Assembly: GCA_019787685.1 (NCBI GenBank)
Contig: JAHNUO010000012.1
Span: 620,001 to 684,000 of the forward strand
Direction of reading: 5' to 3'
From: Chiua virens
Taxonomy: Eukaryota > Basidiomycota > Agaricomycetes > Boletales > Boletaceae
Length of the DNA stretch: 64,000 nt
Part shown: positions 46,495 to 58,892 of the stretch, one piece after another
Layout of the letters: each line of letters begins with the position of its first letter
How positions within the stretch are numbered: the first letter of the stretch is position 1
Position numbers and translations under genes: made by a program
Notes under the pieces: generated by a model
Told to the model about the DNA's origin: nothing
Database searches by the model: none
The model's input: only the letters and a program-made list of their open reading frames with translations

Positions 46495-48373
46495 TGAACA
46501 TGGCAACCCTCCTAAAACGTCGTATATATATATATTTCAAAGTATAAAGTCATCCTTATGTTGTGAAGTACGATAACAATCCTTCTTCCTATATGCAGAC
46601 CGCGCGTTGATCTGAGGACACCATGACGCGTAATTACATTTGTAGTACTAGCTCTCCGAGTCCATGCGTCAAACTTGAAGTTCAATCCAATACGTTCCGC
46701 AAATCACCCATGCACGGTCGACCTTGAAAGCTGTATGCTTTTGGTTCATGAGTCGGATCTCATATTTGGGGCATGGAATGACCGAATTTCCTCATGACGA
46801 GCTTGTCAACAGGTATGTACCATATGATGCGACACTGCACTGGAAGTAAATATTAAAGTCCTATGTGCCGCTCGGGGTAGGTACAAATCGAGGGTGGTCT
46901 CGAGTTCGACCGACCAACGACAGAAACAGTGGCAATATCTATGACCTGTATGAGCCAAGAACGTCGAGACACAGGAAATCTAAGACCGTCTTTCGGCCCG
47001 TGCGTCCCGGCCCCCCCAACCTTGGACGTCAAGTTGTCAAAGTTGTCACATGGGTTCCGCCACCGTAGGATACATACATAGATAAGACCCACATGACCCT
47101 ATTTATTGCCGATCCCGCATCTTGACGTCGCGTACCACCATCGTCCGACCTTGAGACGCGATCCACTTGACATCGGGTGACCTGTATATAGTTTGACGGC
47201 ACCGCCGGCAACGTTGGCTGCCGATCGGTTGATTCAGGGGACTGGGGATCACACACTTGACGGTGCCCCTAAACAACAAGACGGGTTCGAGGCCCGTGTG
47301 CATCAGGTATTGATACGCCGCATATGGGCAAGTGCGGAATGATGACAGACCTGTACGCTGCCGGAGACGTCGTGGGCCGCACCATAAAAGCGCGATACAG
47401 CGGGGAGGCAAGGACGGACATCGTGATACATGCCCTGTGGCCCCTGAATAAACGTCCTCGTGCATGCACCTTTTCATGTCGATCTCGAAGCACCTACGGA
47501 TTCAGTCTTGACCACAAGGAGATATATGGCACCGCACACAGACCTCTCAGCGCGTTGAATTCCAGTCGACAGCGCCTTTTTTTACATCATATTCTGGAAC
47601 ACCTTGCCTGATACGTTCTGCAGGCGCGACGCATTGCGGACTTCGCTTGAGGTGACCTGCCACTGCCCTGGAAGTAGCTACATATCAAGTAAGTCCTGCC
47701 AGGGGCCAATCTGGCGCCGTAAAGCGTGCTTACTCAGACTGGGCGGCGTCGAATCGGACTGCAACCGGCAAGTAAGGATGATTTTGTCAGCCTAATGGGT
47801 ATCGGACCGTAGCCGTTCAGTCTGGAGTGCTGAATGTCAAGTGACTCGCATCATTCAGGAAAGCCCAGTTCTTTGGATCGAGGTTTAAAAGTCTGGATCA
47901 TACCCACGCCATCAATGAGACAGATAGCGCTGGGCATGGGATTGATGGGATGACATTAGGTTCGTCATGATAATCTGCTTCGTCATCCAATGATCAAGTG
48001 TGGTTAGACGTTGGCTCGTCGGCTAATTGCTTGTTCCGGACACAGACCCACGAATTTCAGAGGACAGGGTATGGATGTAAAGAGATCGAAACGAGTCGGC
48101 GACGAGGATGTTGATTTCAATGCTGCATACATGAAACGGAGTGCTTGGTGGAAGCAGTGGCATATGCCACCATCCAGATGCCGCGCCGCAGTTTTGGATA
48201 CAAATAGCAAGACGATAGAAGCCCGTACTTTGCGCCGCCTCGTGTCATACCCCCTAAGTACCAATACATCACCTCGCCTAGCAGAATACACCAGGTTGAT
48301 CGGGCGCAGTGCGCACACCCAACGGTGCAGATAGTAGAGGCGTATCATCCATGGTGCAGAGCCGAGATGGGTC
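46495..48373. other. Intergenic, no gene seen
   Basis: Several open stretches exist (for example 47103-47477 on the minus strand and 48011-48334 on the plus strand), but none has a recognisable motif. A T-arm-like ACGGGTTCGAGGCCCGT occurs at 47281-47297 without the rest of a tRNA. Confidence 0.4.
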
Positions 48374-49165
48374 TTAGACTAAGTACGGAGTACCAATTTC
48401 ATCAGCCGCACGCCTCGATTTGCAAATGGAAAAAAGCAAGAAAAAGCGATTTACCTTCTAGGTAGTCCGCAGCCAGCAGTCTGGAACGGCGCGCAGGGAA
48501 GAGAAACCGGGTGAATAGAAGTTGCAAAATAGGGTTGTTATGGGCAAAATAGGGGAGTAAAATAGATCAGCGCTAGCCGTCAAAGGAAAGTCGGGTTGCG
48601 AGAGGACGCACAGCTCGAGGGCAATTTCAGGCGGAATACGTTCCGTAAATTCGTAAAGGGGAATGTCTTCTTTGGAGCCTGCGCCCTCGTAATGAGCCTT
48701 GAAGGACATATATTCACAGACTTTTTCGACGACAGGGGCACTGCAGTATCACACATTAATGGAACCGGTGTTGCGCCAAAGGGGAAATGGAACATTGTCG
48801 AGTAAGCGGGACACGAGGAACCAGACGACACAGCGTAGCAACTCACCGTTCGCTGATCGGACATATGTTGGCTAGTGCTTCCTTGAAGCTACCTACGCGA
48901 CAGGAGGACCGCGGTAATGTGGCGAAATGGAATGCAAGGGTCGGGGATGTGACACGTATCAGAAGATGTATTTGATATGGAAGAGGAAGTCATTTAACTG
49001 TCAAAATTAAGCATGTTCTTGAGGGTCCCACTCATCATGGCGACGCTACGCTTTACGAGAAAAGTATATCCGTCCGAGCTGACGAGCTTGACCCAGACAT
49101 CATTGTCCTGTAGATCGTCAGGGTTGCACCGTGAAGGAGCAGAGCAATACTTGCGTTGACATCAT
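48374..49165 (-). CDS. ELC1: Elongin C
   Basis: Six short exons (49165-49151, 49107-48999, 48892-48847, 48740-48612, 48480-48455, 48378-48374) join in phase to 109 residues, close to the usual 100-112. Seen: VWVKLVSSDGYTFLVKRSVA, MSGTLKNML, VVEKVCEYMSFKAHYEGAG, IPPEIALELLLAADYLE. This is the Skp1/BTB-like fold that bridges a BC-box substrate receptor to Cullin in ubiquitin ligases; in yeasts it also acts in turnover of stalled RNA polymerase II. The start is the first of two adjacent Met codons at 49165; the ATG ten bases upstream would be out of frame. The last exon is only 5 bases (one codon remainder plus TAA), inferred from the family's usual end. It is divergent from UBC13. Confidence 0.88.
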
Positions 49166-49337
49166 TGGCAGACATGGCTGACCGTTCGAGTTAGCACTCG
49201 TGAGAATATTGAGTATGGCTATTATTCATCGGAATTCGGAAGGGACCGAGGGGATCTTCGCGGCAGTACGCCTTTGTCGCACCGCTTTGACCATCGCTGT
49301 ACATCTGCCACGCACGACACTCGTTTACGCCCTACAT
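49166..49337. promoter_or_regulatory. Divergent promoter region of ELC1 and UBC13
   Basis: Only 172 bases separate the two start codons. No TATA box is obvious. Both genes act in ubiquitin pathways, so a shared bidirectional promoter is plausible but not shown. Confidence 0.5.
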
Positions 49338-50152
49338 ATGGCCCTACCGAAGGTGTGTATTACGTTCTTCGTGGTTTTACAGCGCTCTTATGAGTCTGTG
49401 GACGGTTGATCCAGCGAATCATCAAGGTAATTTTTGACAGCATGTCGACATCGTGTCACCCACATCGCTGACTTCGTGCACTGCCGTGTGCACGGATGCG
49501 CATGGGTAGGAAACCGAGCGCCTTGTTGCAGACCCCGCTCCAGGGATTACGGCTGCGCCGCACGACGACAACCTGCGTTACTTTGATGTGACCATTCAAG
49601 GGCCTGATGGAAGCCCCTTCCAGCGTGAGTGGCTAGGTCTCACATACGTCCACATCGCCCACACTGATGATGCGATAGAGGGTGTATTTCATTTGGAACT
49701 GTTCCTTCCCGAGGAGTATCCTATGAGCCCGCCGAAAGTACGGTTCCTGACCAAGATATACCATCCTAATATCGGTGAGTTGGCTGGAACTCTTCATGGG
49801 GTGCAATTGCCTGCGTTGCCATGAGGGTGATGTGGCGTTATCATTTCCCGCATGCTCACATAATGCCCGACGGCGGCTCTATAGATAAACTGGGGCGTAT
49901 CTGTTTGGATATCCTGAAGGGTGGGTGGAGGGAATGAACCGTTCCGCGGACACAACCGATGATCATGATTGGACAGATAAATGGTCGCCGGCACTGCAGA
50001 TCCGAACTGTGCTGTTGTCGATACAGGCGCTACTGAGTGCGCCGAACCCGGACGACCCGCTTGCGACGGATGTTGCGAAGCACTACAAGGATAACGAGAA
50101 GGATGCGCAGCGAGTGAGCAGGGAATGGACGGAGAAATATGCGTCACAATGA
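49338..50152 (+). CDS. UBC13: Ubiquitin-conjugating enzyme E2 13
   Basis: Seven exons (49338-49352, 49415-49426, 49510-49624, 49679-49774, 49885-49920, 49977-50152; the first two are 15 and 12 bases) join in phase to 149 residues. They read [75 protein letters not shown] and [20 protein letters not shown]. The catalytic Cys is in GRICLD and the HPN motif is intact. UBC13 pairs with an Mms2-type variant to build Lys63-linked ubiquitin chains in error-free DNA damage tolerance. Listed boundaries give six coding segments; no break was found. Confidence 0.95.
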
Positions 50153-50369
50153 GTGTAATAACTATAGTTTGATGTGTTATGATTTCGTAAGGGAATGTGT
50201 CGGGTCTAGGCGTGGTCTAGGCTTGTGAATTGACGGATCGAGTTCTGCAGTGCGACCCAGCACCGACATATTATTTACGACCCTCCCCCAGATGTCACCT
50301 ATCCCCTTTGCCTGACGACTGTTCGGTTTACCTTTACTCATAGCTCTCAGCCTGGCGAACAGCGAGCTC

Positions 50370-52201
50370 ATGTCTCTAATCGCAGACATATTCCCTCTCG
50401 TCATCAGCCAGCTCGTCTCGACAGGCAGAGACGCCGTTTCCCCTTCGCTCCTCAGTCTTTCCACCACTTCTCGCCATGTCCGCCAGGCTTGTCTCCCCTT
50501 CCTCTTCGGCGAGGTCCGATGGCCACAGAAATCAAAGGCAGACAGAGATAATGGCCTCCTCTTCTATCCCGAATCCCTTTGGCCCTATATCAGGTACATC
50601 CTCCTCTTCTCTCTCCTCTATTTTTCTTATCGTAATACACAAGACACTTCCGTCTCGACTGGCATGACGAGTGGACAGAGCCAGGCCGTATTCGCTATGG
50701 CTATCTGGATCGTGAGGGTATTTATTGCCCATATCACATGGAGCTCGCCGTCCACGCCGTCATACGCATGCCAAACCTCAACAAGGTCACTTTGAGCACT
50801 CCTTTTCTTCCCCCTCAGACCTTCTACGAAGCCCTTGGCCAGTGTCGTTCCCTCTCGTCGTTTACATTGATCGACACTCCAATCGATCAGAGCCTCATGC
50901 AATTCTACCCTGCACCACTCCGCCGGGTCAACCTCACTCCCGTGGGCCAGACCCTACGCATCGGCGACGGCCCCACAGATCCAAAATTCGCAGAGATCAC
51001 GTACTTCATGCGTGACTGGAGGAGAAAATACAGGGCTCAGGCCAACCTCCGAGGTTACAGGGAAATTCGGTCCTCCGCAGTATTTTTGCGCCAGCATGCC
51101 TCCATCCTTGCCCATCTGGAGCTATCAGGTGATTTAACTACTTTCACCGGCCTCGCCACGATCGACTGGCCCGCCCTATCGACCTTCATCCTTCACGGCC
51201 GAATCCCGAACCCGCACGTTAACCTCTCATTTCCCTTCGGCTCGGCACCCCTTGTAGTTCAGCGTAACCCTGGATTGTTTGACGTGCTAAACAAGATGCC
51301 CGTCTTGCGCGATTTTCGGCTACTTTTCCCTCAATCGAAGGCACAAGAGTTCCGTTTCCTCGATCCATACGTCCTCGCCAATCCCGAAAATCTCGCCAAG
51401 CTCGCCTCGTTGGACAGCTTTGCCATCTCGAATGCTTGCGTTCTCGAGGGGGTCTTTAACTACATGACGAATCTCCGGCGACTCGCCATCATGGCTCTGG
51501 TCGATCTTCCGCGATGGCCTATTGCTCTCTCGCAACCCCAAGTCGAAGCCGTACTCGCAGAAATTGGCGCTAGCAATTGCCCTCTGAGACATCTACGTCT
51601 TATCATCGAAGATAAGCTCACACCAGCCATATGTCGTTTGGTCGCAACACACTGCCCTCAACTGGAATACCTCGAAATCGAGCGGTGTGGCTACCACGAT
51701 GGCAAATCAGTGTCTTCCTATGTACGCCCGCTTTTCCTCCCTTCTGTCTTCCCTCGTTACCAATTTCCCACCCGTCTACTCCCGGGTATTGCCATTATAT
51801 CCTTCTTTTGATTGCGGTGATTGGAACAGGATGCTGACCCTAGAAACGTTGCTTTCATTTTTCGTCGCGCGCAGCAGGAATATCTAGAAGCGCTTTCCTC
51901 GCTCTGCTCACTCCGCGACCTACGCCTTTGCATTCAATTCCCTGAATATGACGAGATAGACGACATGGAATCGTGGCGTGTCGTACGCCAAGAATCCGCC
52001 GCATTTTTTGCACATGGTCTCAAATCGCTTCGCCGAGTAGGGTTCGAGTATCGCAAGCGCACTGGCACGCATCGGTATCAAGACGCGTGGCTTGATTACG
52101 CGATATGCAGAAGTGAAGGAGACGAAATGAGGCTTTGTCAATTTCCTGCGATGTGGTATCCATTCCCAGAGGTCTGGGATGCGGAGGAGGTCCGGTTTTG
52201 A
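50370..52201 (+). CDS. F-box-like / leucine-rich-repeat protein
   Basis: Three exons (50370-50593, 50644-51721, 51830-52201) give 557 residues in phase. It starts MSLIADIFPLVISQLVSTGR, an F-box-like opening (a Pro after IF, then hydrophobic helix), followed by SLLSLSTTSRHVRQACLPFL, and then irregular Leu-rich repeats (LNKVTLSTPFLPPQTFYEAL, LAHLELSGDLTTFTGLATID, LRHLRLIIEDKLTPAICRLV, CPQLEYLEIERCGYHD). By family such proteins recruit substrates to SCF ubiquitin ligases; the substrate is unknown. No frameshift or stop was found. Confidence 0.75.
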
Positions 52202-54280
52202 AGGTAATTGGTCTGAAGTGGTGCCCTCCTCTCCGCTTGTCGCCTTGGTTTCTCTGTTTCAGTGTGGATGCCTCGCAGGTCTAGGTCCCATGGTTAATCC
52301 CACCACGATCATTTTCCAGTTCATCTCATCTCCGCCCGTATGTTCTTGTTTACACTCACCCTCTCTCATCATCACATCACCATCATGCATCACCACGCGC
52401 GACGTTATCACGTTCGTCCACTCATACCTACTTGCATCTCATCCATTCTCCGCTCTCTTCATGTCAGTGACGTTCATCGGGAGCACAAAAAGAACAACCT
52501 CTTATTCATCTGTTTATTTGCGATGGCGGCGTAGATCTCTCTGTTTTTTCTTCTCCATGATACTCTCTTTCGTTTGGTTTGCGGCCGACCAGTTGTGAGA
52601 TAGGGTATGTGATTATGCATGGGCTCATTACAATTTCATTCATACATGCGTGCACTTGGATTCGTTATTTGTGCTTATCTTCTCCTCTTGCTACTTTTCT
52701 TCCATAGGAATCTTTATCGGGAAATATGTGTTTTTAGGGTTTACCGTACTTGTCTATCTCCATGGGTTGGTAGGGATCAATTGCGCACAAGGGCATCTGT
52801 AAAGATCAGTGCTTGATTATCATCGCTGATGTAGATATCCTTGAACTCAGATTGTGTGCATTCCTGCATGTCCAAAGAGGGGTGCGCATCTCAGCAGATG
52901 GCGCTCTTCGGTTGCCTGCTCGCTCGCACAAGCGCAAAGCCTGCAGTTTTTGTTTTCTAGAAGCTCGGACAACTCCGGGGGCAACGTTTTCACACACTGC
53001 CAGGGTTCCAAATTGCTACTTGGCATGGTTGCGGCCGCAGTCGACTTCGTCGGAGTTTTCCCGGGAAGCCTGGGGATTCAAACACGGGTTATACTAGTTC
53101 GAGCTGACTCGGCTGAGGTGAGGGCTCGAGCGCGGTCCCAACGCAAGGGTCAGGGTAAAGTCACGAGGAGAAACGACCTCGAAGGGGAAGGTCTGATTTC
53201 GAAGTTTGGCGCTGTGGGGACGAACGCCGCGGTTATGCGACGCGACGTTTACTAATGAGGCTTTGGGGTCTAGCCAAAGGTCGACTTGATTTCTCACATG
53301 GTCATTGGTTCATGCCAGAATCTGACATTTTGATCAGAGAAAACGTGTCCACCTCTTGGACACACGTTCGGTTTCGGACGCGGTGAGAACCTGGTCTTAT
53401 GCCAGTACCATTGGGCAGGAGACGTGTGATTGATTTGTCTGGGTTTTTGCGTGCATGCAGCGAATGAACGTACGGTTGGATTGATCCGAGCCAAGCATAC
53501 GCCAGCGCATATGTCGCGGTCTTCGAACGTGTTCCATGGGAGCAAACGTGCGAGGAACCTACGCGAAGAAGGGGGGACGGGAACTGATTATCGATGCGAA
53601 CTTGGCAGTGATCACATGCCGATGGGCATTGGGATGGGAATGCGGTGAGTAGGGATGTGTGCTGTTTCGGAATGCAGTCATGTCCTTTTGGTGAGCAACC
53701 AGGAATTGGAAAGGATACGACCACAACCCCGGTGTAAGGGGATACATCACCCATTCGTCTTTGTGGAGGTAATACTGTACTGATACTGATGTAAGCCTTC
53801 TCGATCAGGGGACCTGTCAAACATGGAATCGTCTAATAACCATGAGGGCCAGGCTGAGTACCACATGGATAGCGATCAAAATGAAGCCTAGAGGGATCAA
53901 GCTGTTGCCAGTGAACGAAGTATGTCCGGGCCGGGTTATACACTTGAACCTTGATACTCGGTACTAGTCTTCATTTTGTCACCGGCAGATGAGAAATCTG
54001 AAACATGATTACTGATCGCACCAGCTACCAGGGTTGTTGCTCTCTAGCCACGAGAAGCCGCACTATAGGACGATGGGAAGTGCAGCTTGGTTGTATCCGT
54101 CCGATCGTAATTGAACGGGATGAACGGGAATATCCAAAATTCTCGCCAGGGGCCACCACAGAAAGATTGTGAATCGAATGGATCAATGATTATGTGACAT
54201 CACCATGATGGCCCATCTTGAGAGTTCAACCAATGCCATCCGAGTCACGAAAAAAAAGAAGCAAATAAGCAAAAACACTA
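52202..54280. other. Intergenic, no gene seen
   Basis: The 3' flank of the F-box gene is pyrimidine-rich to about 52700. Open stretches at 52854-53255 (plus) and 53302-53820 (minus) lack any recognisable feature. Confidence 0.4.
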
Positions 54281-54366
54281 GCCCACCGCGAGGGTCGAAC
54301 TCGCAGCCTTCAGATTGCCTAGCTTTTGTAAGAGTCTGACGCTCTATCCGATTGAGCTAGGCGGGC
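54281..54366 (-). tRNA. tRNA-Lys (anticodon CTT) with a 13-nt intron
   Basis: The minus strand folds as a full cloverleaf: acceptor GCCCGCC with GGTGGGC (one G-T pair), D arm GCTC/GAGC, anticodon stem TCAGA/TCTGA, and T arm GCGAG-TTCGACC-CTCGC. The anticodon loop is CTCTTAA with CTT as anticodon, interrupted after position 37 by a short intron, the canonical place for eukaryotic tRNA introns. Mature length is 73 without CCA. Confidence 0.95.
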
Positions 54367-54917
54367 GGTGGCCGTGACTGTTTGGCGACCTTGAAGGGAC
54401 TTGATCGTACGACGAAGGCCCACTAATAGGTTTGCAAGCGTTCATTCCCTTTTTCAAAAAGAATGTGGTCATTGTGAGCATCGGACGCTGAAAGAAGTTC
54501 TGAATCAATGATCCCCAACTCCGAGTAAGCGTTGGTATGACGTTTCATTTGCGCTCATCAGACTCACTGCACTGATTCCGACAGAACTATGGGAGCACCT
54601 GATAAATTCTTCCAGAGAGCCCTTCCGCAAGACTTTTCCAAAGAGAAGAGTTGGTCCGCAGATAATGCTGCTGGGCTCCGAGCGTACTGAATAGATAGTT
54701 ATTGACATCATTACGGCTCTATGTCCGCTGCGTCGCTGGTGCCGGTGAGATCTGACATTTCAAGCTCAGCTGACTTTGTGACCGGCACGAACGACGTATA
54801 GCGCATGTTGTCGCGTCGCTGAGGAATGCCGCGAGTCGCGATGATGATTCTGCCTTGTCGGGCGTCAGCGGAGTTTGACCAATTTTAGTGATACAGAACT
54901 TACGGCCTCCCGAAGGA

Positions 54918-54927
54918 TATATAAATA
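54918..54927 (+). promoter_or_regulatory. TATA box of the SMP-30-like gene
   Basis: TATATAAATA, 92 bases before the start codon at 55019, the normal distance for a fungal TATA promoter with a short 5' leader. Between the tRNA and this box I see no gene. Confidence 0.65.
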
Positions 54928-55018
54928 GGAGGTTGAAACAGGACTACGAGTCCCATTCGCTATTTAGGTGACCGCAAGGACGAAGCAACAGTCTAGTTCT
55001 GTCAATACACACCCTACG

Positions 55019-56518
55019 ATGTTTGCGTTAGCGCAGATTTTTTTGATAGTCGCTAACTCCGCGGCGGCGGCATCAGCCTTGACGGCTCCCCGCTCTCTCG
55101 ATATCACTTTGCCTGATGGTGCTGTGGTACGTTCTCCTACCGAGGTTCGAATGAAAAGTATGCTAACAAACCCAGTATATCAACCCCCTCGATTACAATG
55201 TCGTTGGTGCGGACTACTCACAATGGCGCACAAACGACTCCAATTCAGTGGGGTTCAATCCCACGAACACCACCCCTCCCTTCATCCAATTTTTTGATCA
55301 GTCATTCCTCGACATAACGGGGTTGAACGCAACTATTCGACTTGTTGCGTCGCACCCTGGTTTTGCCGTAGCTCATGAAGCACCGATCTATGACCCCGGT
55401 CTCAATGCCGTGTTCTTCGCCAGTAACGACGGCGGGACTCTAGGGTACAGTAACTGGTACAATAACAGCGTTGTCTCGATGGTAAACATGACCGAAGTCG
55501 ATGAGGCCATCGCCGACACTACGGGTGACGTTAACGTACCAATCCAGACGGTGTGTGGTTCACCCTAGTGAAGTACGGAGAGAAATTACACATTTCATGT
55601 AGCTGAACCTTTCTGACACGGTGCAAATGGTCAATGGAGGCACAGGTCCTTATAAGGGAAACCTTCTGTTCGTTACCTCAGGGCGGGCGCTTTTGCCTCC
55701 TTCAATTGTACTTGTGGACCCCAACTCGCCGTACAATGCAACCGTCCTGTTGGACAACTTCTTTGGCCGGCAGTTCAACTCACTCAACGACATCAAAGTA
55801 CTTCCTGGAACTGACATCATGTATTTCACGGATCCCACGTAAGCCATATTCGATGGAACAAGAGACAAGCAAGAGTGACTTACTGTTGGTAGATACGGCT
55901 GGTTGAACAGATTCCGACCTGAACCAAAGTTACCCTCCCAGGTGTACCGCTTCGATCCATCCACTGGTCAAGTCCGAGTTGTTGCCGATGAATTTGTGAA
56001 TCCAAATGGAATTGCCTTTACTTCAGATGGCGGTACTGCATTTGTGTAAGTAGGACACCGATTTTCTGACTCGGAACATCCCGCGGTGATCGACTAATGG
56101 ATTCTTCAGGATAGACTCGGGGGCAGCCGGTGGCTTCTTGGGATATAACGCGACTTATCCCGCTACCATGTGAGCTTCCGTGAACGCTGCATTGCTCGTT
56201 TGCCCTGACTCTACAATGCATAGTTACCAGTATGACGTGGATCCGGTGACTCAGTCGTTCGAAAACCGCTGCGTCTTTGCTTATGCCGATGCTGGCATCC
56301 CCGACGGTATCCAACTTGACACGAATGGCAACGTGTATTCGGGGTGCGGGGATGGAGTCCAGGTGTGGAACTCAAACGGCACCCTTATCGGGAAGTTCTT
56401 CATCGACACCACGGTTGCTGAGATGATCTTCACAAAGTCAGGGCTTCTTATTTTCGCGGAGGAATATATATACTTGGCCAACATCGAAGCCGAGGGTATT
56501 GACTTGGTCGTCAGCTAG
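55019..56518 (+). CDS. Secreted SMP-30/gluconolactonase-like protein (intact)
   Basis: Six exons (55019-55126, 55176-55550, 55603-55838, 55893-56045, 56110-56169, 56224-56518) give 408 residues in phase. The N-terminus MFALAQIFLIVANSAAAASA is a clear signal peptide. The body has SMP-30/gluconolactonase/LRE six-bladed propeller blocks: GFAVAHEAPIYDPGLNAVFF, LNDIKVLPGTDIMYFTDPTY, RVVADEFVNPNGIAFTSDGG and AGIPDGIQLDTNGNVYSG (the SDxxGxxxVxDP-like and NGxxxSxD-like positions that coordinate the metal in the family). Many NxS/T sites suggest glycosylation. Relatives hydrolyse lactones or similar esters with a divalent metal; the substrate here is unknown. A decayed tandem copy follows at 57393. 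Confidence 0.85.
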
Positions 56519-57392
56519 GAACCAGCTGCCTCGCCTTTGAATCAGAATAGCAGTGAAATGTAAGGCTATTGATTACGGTGTAGTATTACTAGCAGTTGGA
56601 TTCCGGAACTCTAACACGAACTTGTGAATCTTGTCCGGAGTGCGAAATTACCCTTTCTACGTTCAAGCTCAAGCGCTCAAGCCTTGTCGATCATAGGTAG
56701 TTTTGGCAGGCCATCTGAATGTAAATAAAGGCAAATACGACTTTCAACTAGACCTTCAGCGCTTCAGCCATGATCCGTTTTCCTACGTGCATACTTGGAT
56801 CGGTAGCGGCGCGCGTGCACCAAGTCCCCGAGTCCTTACTAGTAAACAATCTTACATTCACACTTCACGGACCAATCAATTGACAAATATCACAACAAAA
56901 CTCACGGCCCGCCCGCCCGCCCACTTGCCACCTCTATACGACTTTGCGTCCAGAGTGTATCAATAGGAATAGTACTGGCGCGTGAGGGGTGGTTGCGATT
57001 GGACCGAGGCGTGAGAAAGTAACGAGAGTTCAAATATGTTAACGTAAGATAGTCCCACGAGTCGCCTTGCATGAATACCCTCCTTCACTTTGTGGAGTTA
57101 GATATATCAGGTGACTGACTTCGAACAGAATGAAGCCTTCCAAATATATTGCTACGCTTGTGAAACGTTCCTGTTGGGGTCGAGCCTGTCGGAATGGCTC
57201 TCAGTGAGCAGAGGTCAGGCGACTCGAAACTGGTGAAGTTTTCTAGGCGGCTGCCCGATCCCGAGAGCAAAAATATGCCACTGTACTAGTTAAACAACGG
57301 TGATGTTTCGAGAGGTGCGTCCAATACCTTTGGTGCTACTGACTGCCCAGTTCCGGGCCTGCTAGGGAAATTTCTTGCGTGTTACCCAAACG
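56519..57392. other. Spacer between the two SMP-30-like copies, no gene seen
   Basis: No coding frame is conserved. A GCCCGCCCGCCC run lies near 56910. Confidence 0.4.
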
Positions 57393-58892
57393 ATGGTTAC
57401 GTTACACTTTGCTGTACTGACAATCGCTACTGCAGCATTGGCGTCAATTGAGACGTCTGCTAACTCCCCGCGGGATCTCACTTTACCCCCTGGTGCAGTG
57501 GTATGTTCTCCACCAAAGTTCGCCAGAGAGGATGCTCATGAAGTTGGAACTCAGTCCGCCAACCCTCTCGAATACAATGTCGTTGGTGCAGACTACTCTC
57601 AAGTGGCGCACAAACGACTCTTATATAGTGGGATTCAATCCCACGAACACGACCCCACCCTTCATCCAAATATTTGATTCGTCCTTCCTCGATGTAACAG
57701 GATCGAACGCAACTATCCGACTTGTTGCGTCACGTCCTGGCTTTGCCGTTGCTCACGAGGCGCCGATCTATGTCCCAGACCTTAACGTCGTTTTCTTCTC
57801 CAGTAACGATGGAGCCCCCCTAGGATACAGTGACTGGTACAATAACAGTGTCGTCTCGATGCTGAACATGACGGAGGTCGATAATGCACTTGCCGCCACT
57901 ACTGGCGATGTTAATGTTCAAATCCAGACGGTAGGTACGATTACAGTGAATACCAGACGAAGATCACTCATGCTCTCCAGCTAAACCTTTCTGACACGGT
58001 GCAGATGGTCAATGGCGGCACGGGACCTTACAAGGGAAACCTTTTGTTCGTCACGTCAGGACGCTGCGCTTTTGCCTCCTTCGGTTGTGCTTGTAGGACC
58101 CCAACCCGCCATACAATACGACCGTTCTGCTAGACAACTTCTATGGCAGACAATTCAACTCACTGAATGATATCAAGGTACTGCCTGGCACCGACATCGT
58201 CTTTTTCACAGACCCCACGTAAGTGTCGCAAGGTTACATTGTATGTTCCCCGCGATGACGAATAGAGTCATAGATACGGCTGGTTGTATGAATTCCGTCC
58301 TGAACCAATGCTACCTTCCCAAGTGTATCGCTTCGATCCCTCGACTGGACAAATCCGAGTTGTCGCGGACCAGTTCATACTCCCAAATGGAATCGCTTTC
58401 ACCTCAGATGGCAGAACTGCATTTGTGTAAGGATGGAATTGATTTTCTTGCTTTGATCATATACCACCGAATCTTCAGAACCGATACGGGCCTCAACAGT
58501 GGTTTATGGGGATACAACCAGACGTATCCCGCTACAATGCAAGTTTTTTGCATTGATCTATTCCCGGTCACTGTTCCTTACTTTTCACCATACAGCTACC
58601 AGTATGACGTGGACCCAATCACCCAATCGTTTACGAACCGTCGTGTATTTGCTATACAGCGATTCCGGTATTCCGGACGGCATTCAACTGGACACCAATG
58701 GCAACGTGTACTCAGGGGTGTGGAGATGGAACTCATGTGTGGAACTCGGAGGGCACCCTTATTGGAAAGTTCTTTTTGAACAGCACGAGCGCTGAGATGA
58801 TCTTCACAGCATCTGGACTCCTGATTCTGGACGAGGAAAGGATATATTTAGCCAACATCCAGGCGCAGGGCATTGATTTAGCTGCCCACTAA
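57393..58892 (+). pseudogene. SMP-30/gluconolactonase-like protein, decayed tandem copy
   Basis: Starts MVTLHFAVLTIATAALAS, a signal peptide, and is colinear with 55019-56518 including intron positions (LEYNVVGADYSQ, GFAVAHEAPIYVPDLNVVFF, IPDGIQLDTNGNVYSG, DEERIYLANIQAQGIDL). At least four indels disrupt it: an extra G in CAAGTGGCGC (about 57602), extra bases in the GGACGCTGCGC and TTGTAGGACC segments (about 58060 and 58095), a shift before DSGIPDG (about 58655), and another in the CAGGGGTGTGG segment (about 58715). The intact copy has none of these. Confidence 0.85.

Noticed and set aside
47281..47297. A tRNA, from the perfect T-arm-like sequence.
   Set aside because: No matching acceptor stem, D arm or anticodon arm lies upstream at the right distance.
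53031..53045. Cloning-vector junction, because NotI and SalI sites are adjacent.
   Set aside because: The flanks show no vector sequence and such a 15-base combination can occur by chance in GC-rich DNA.
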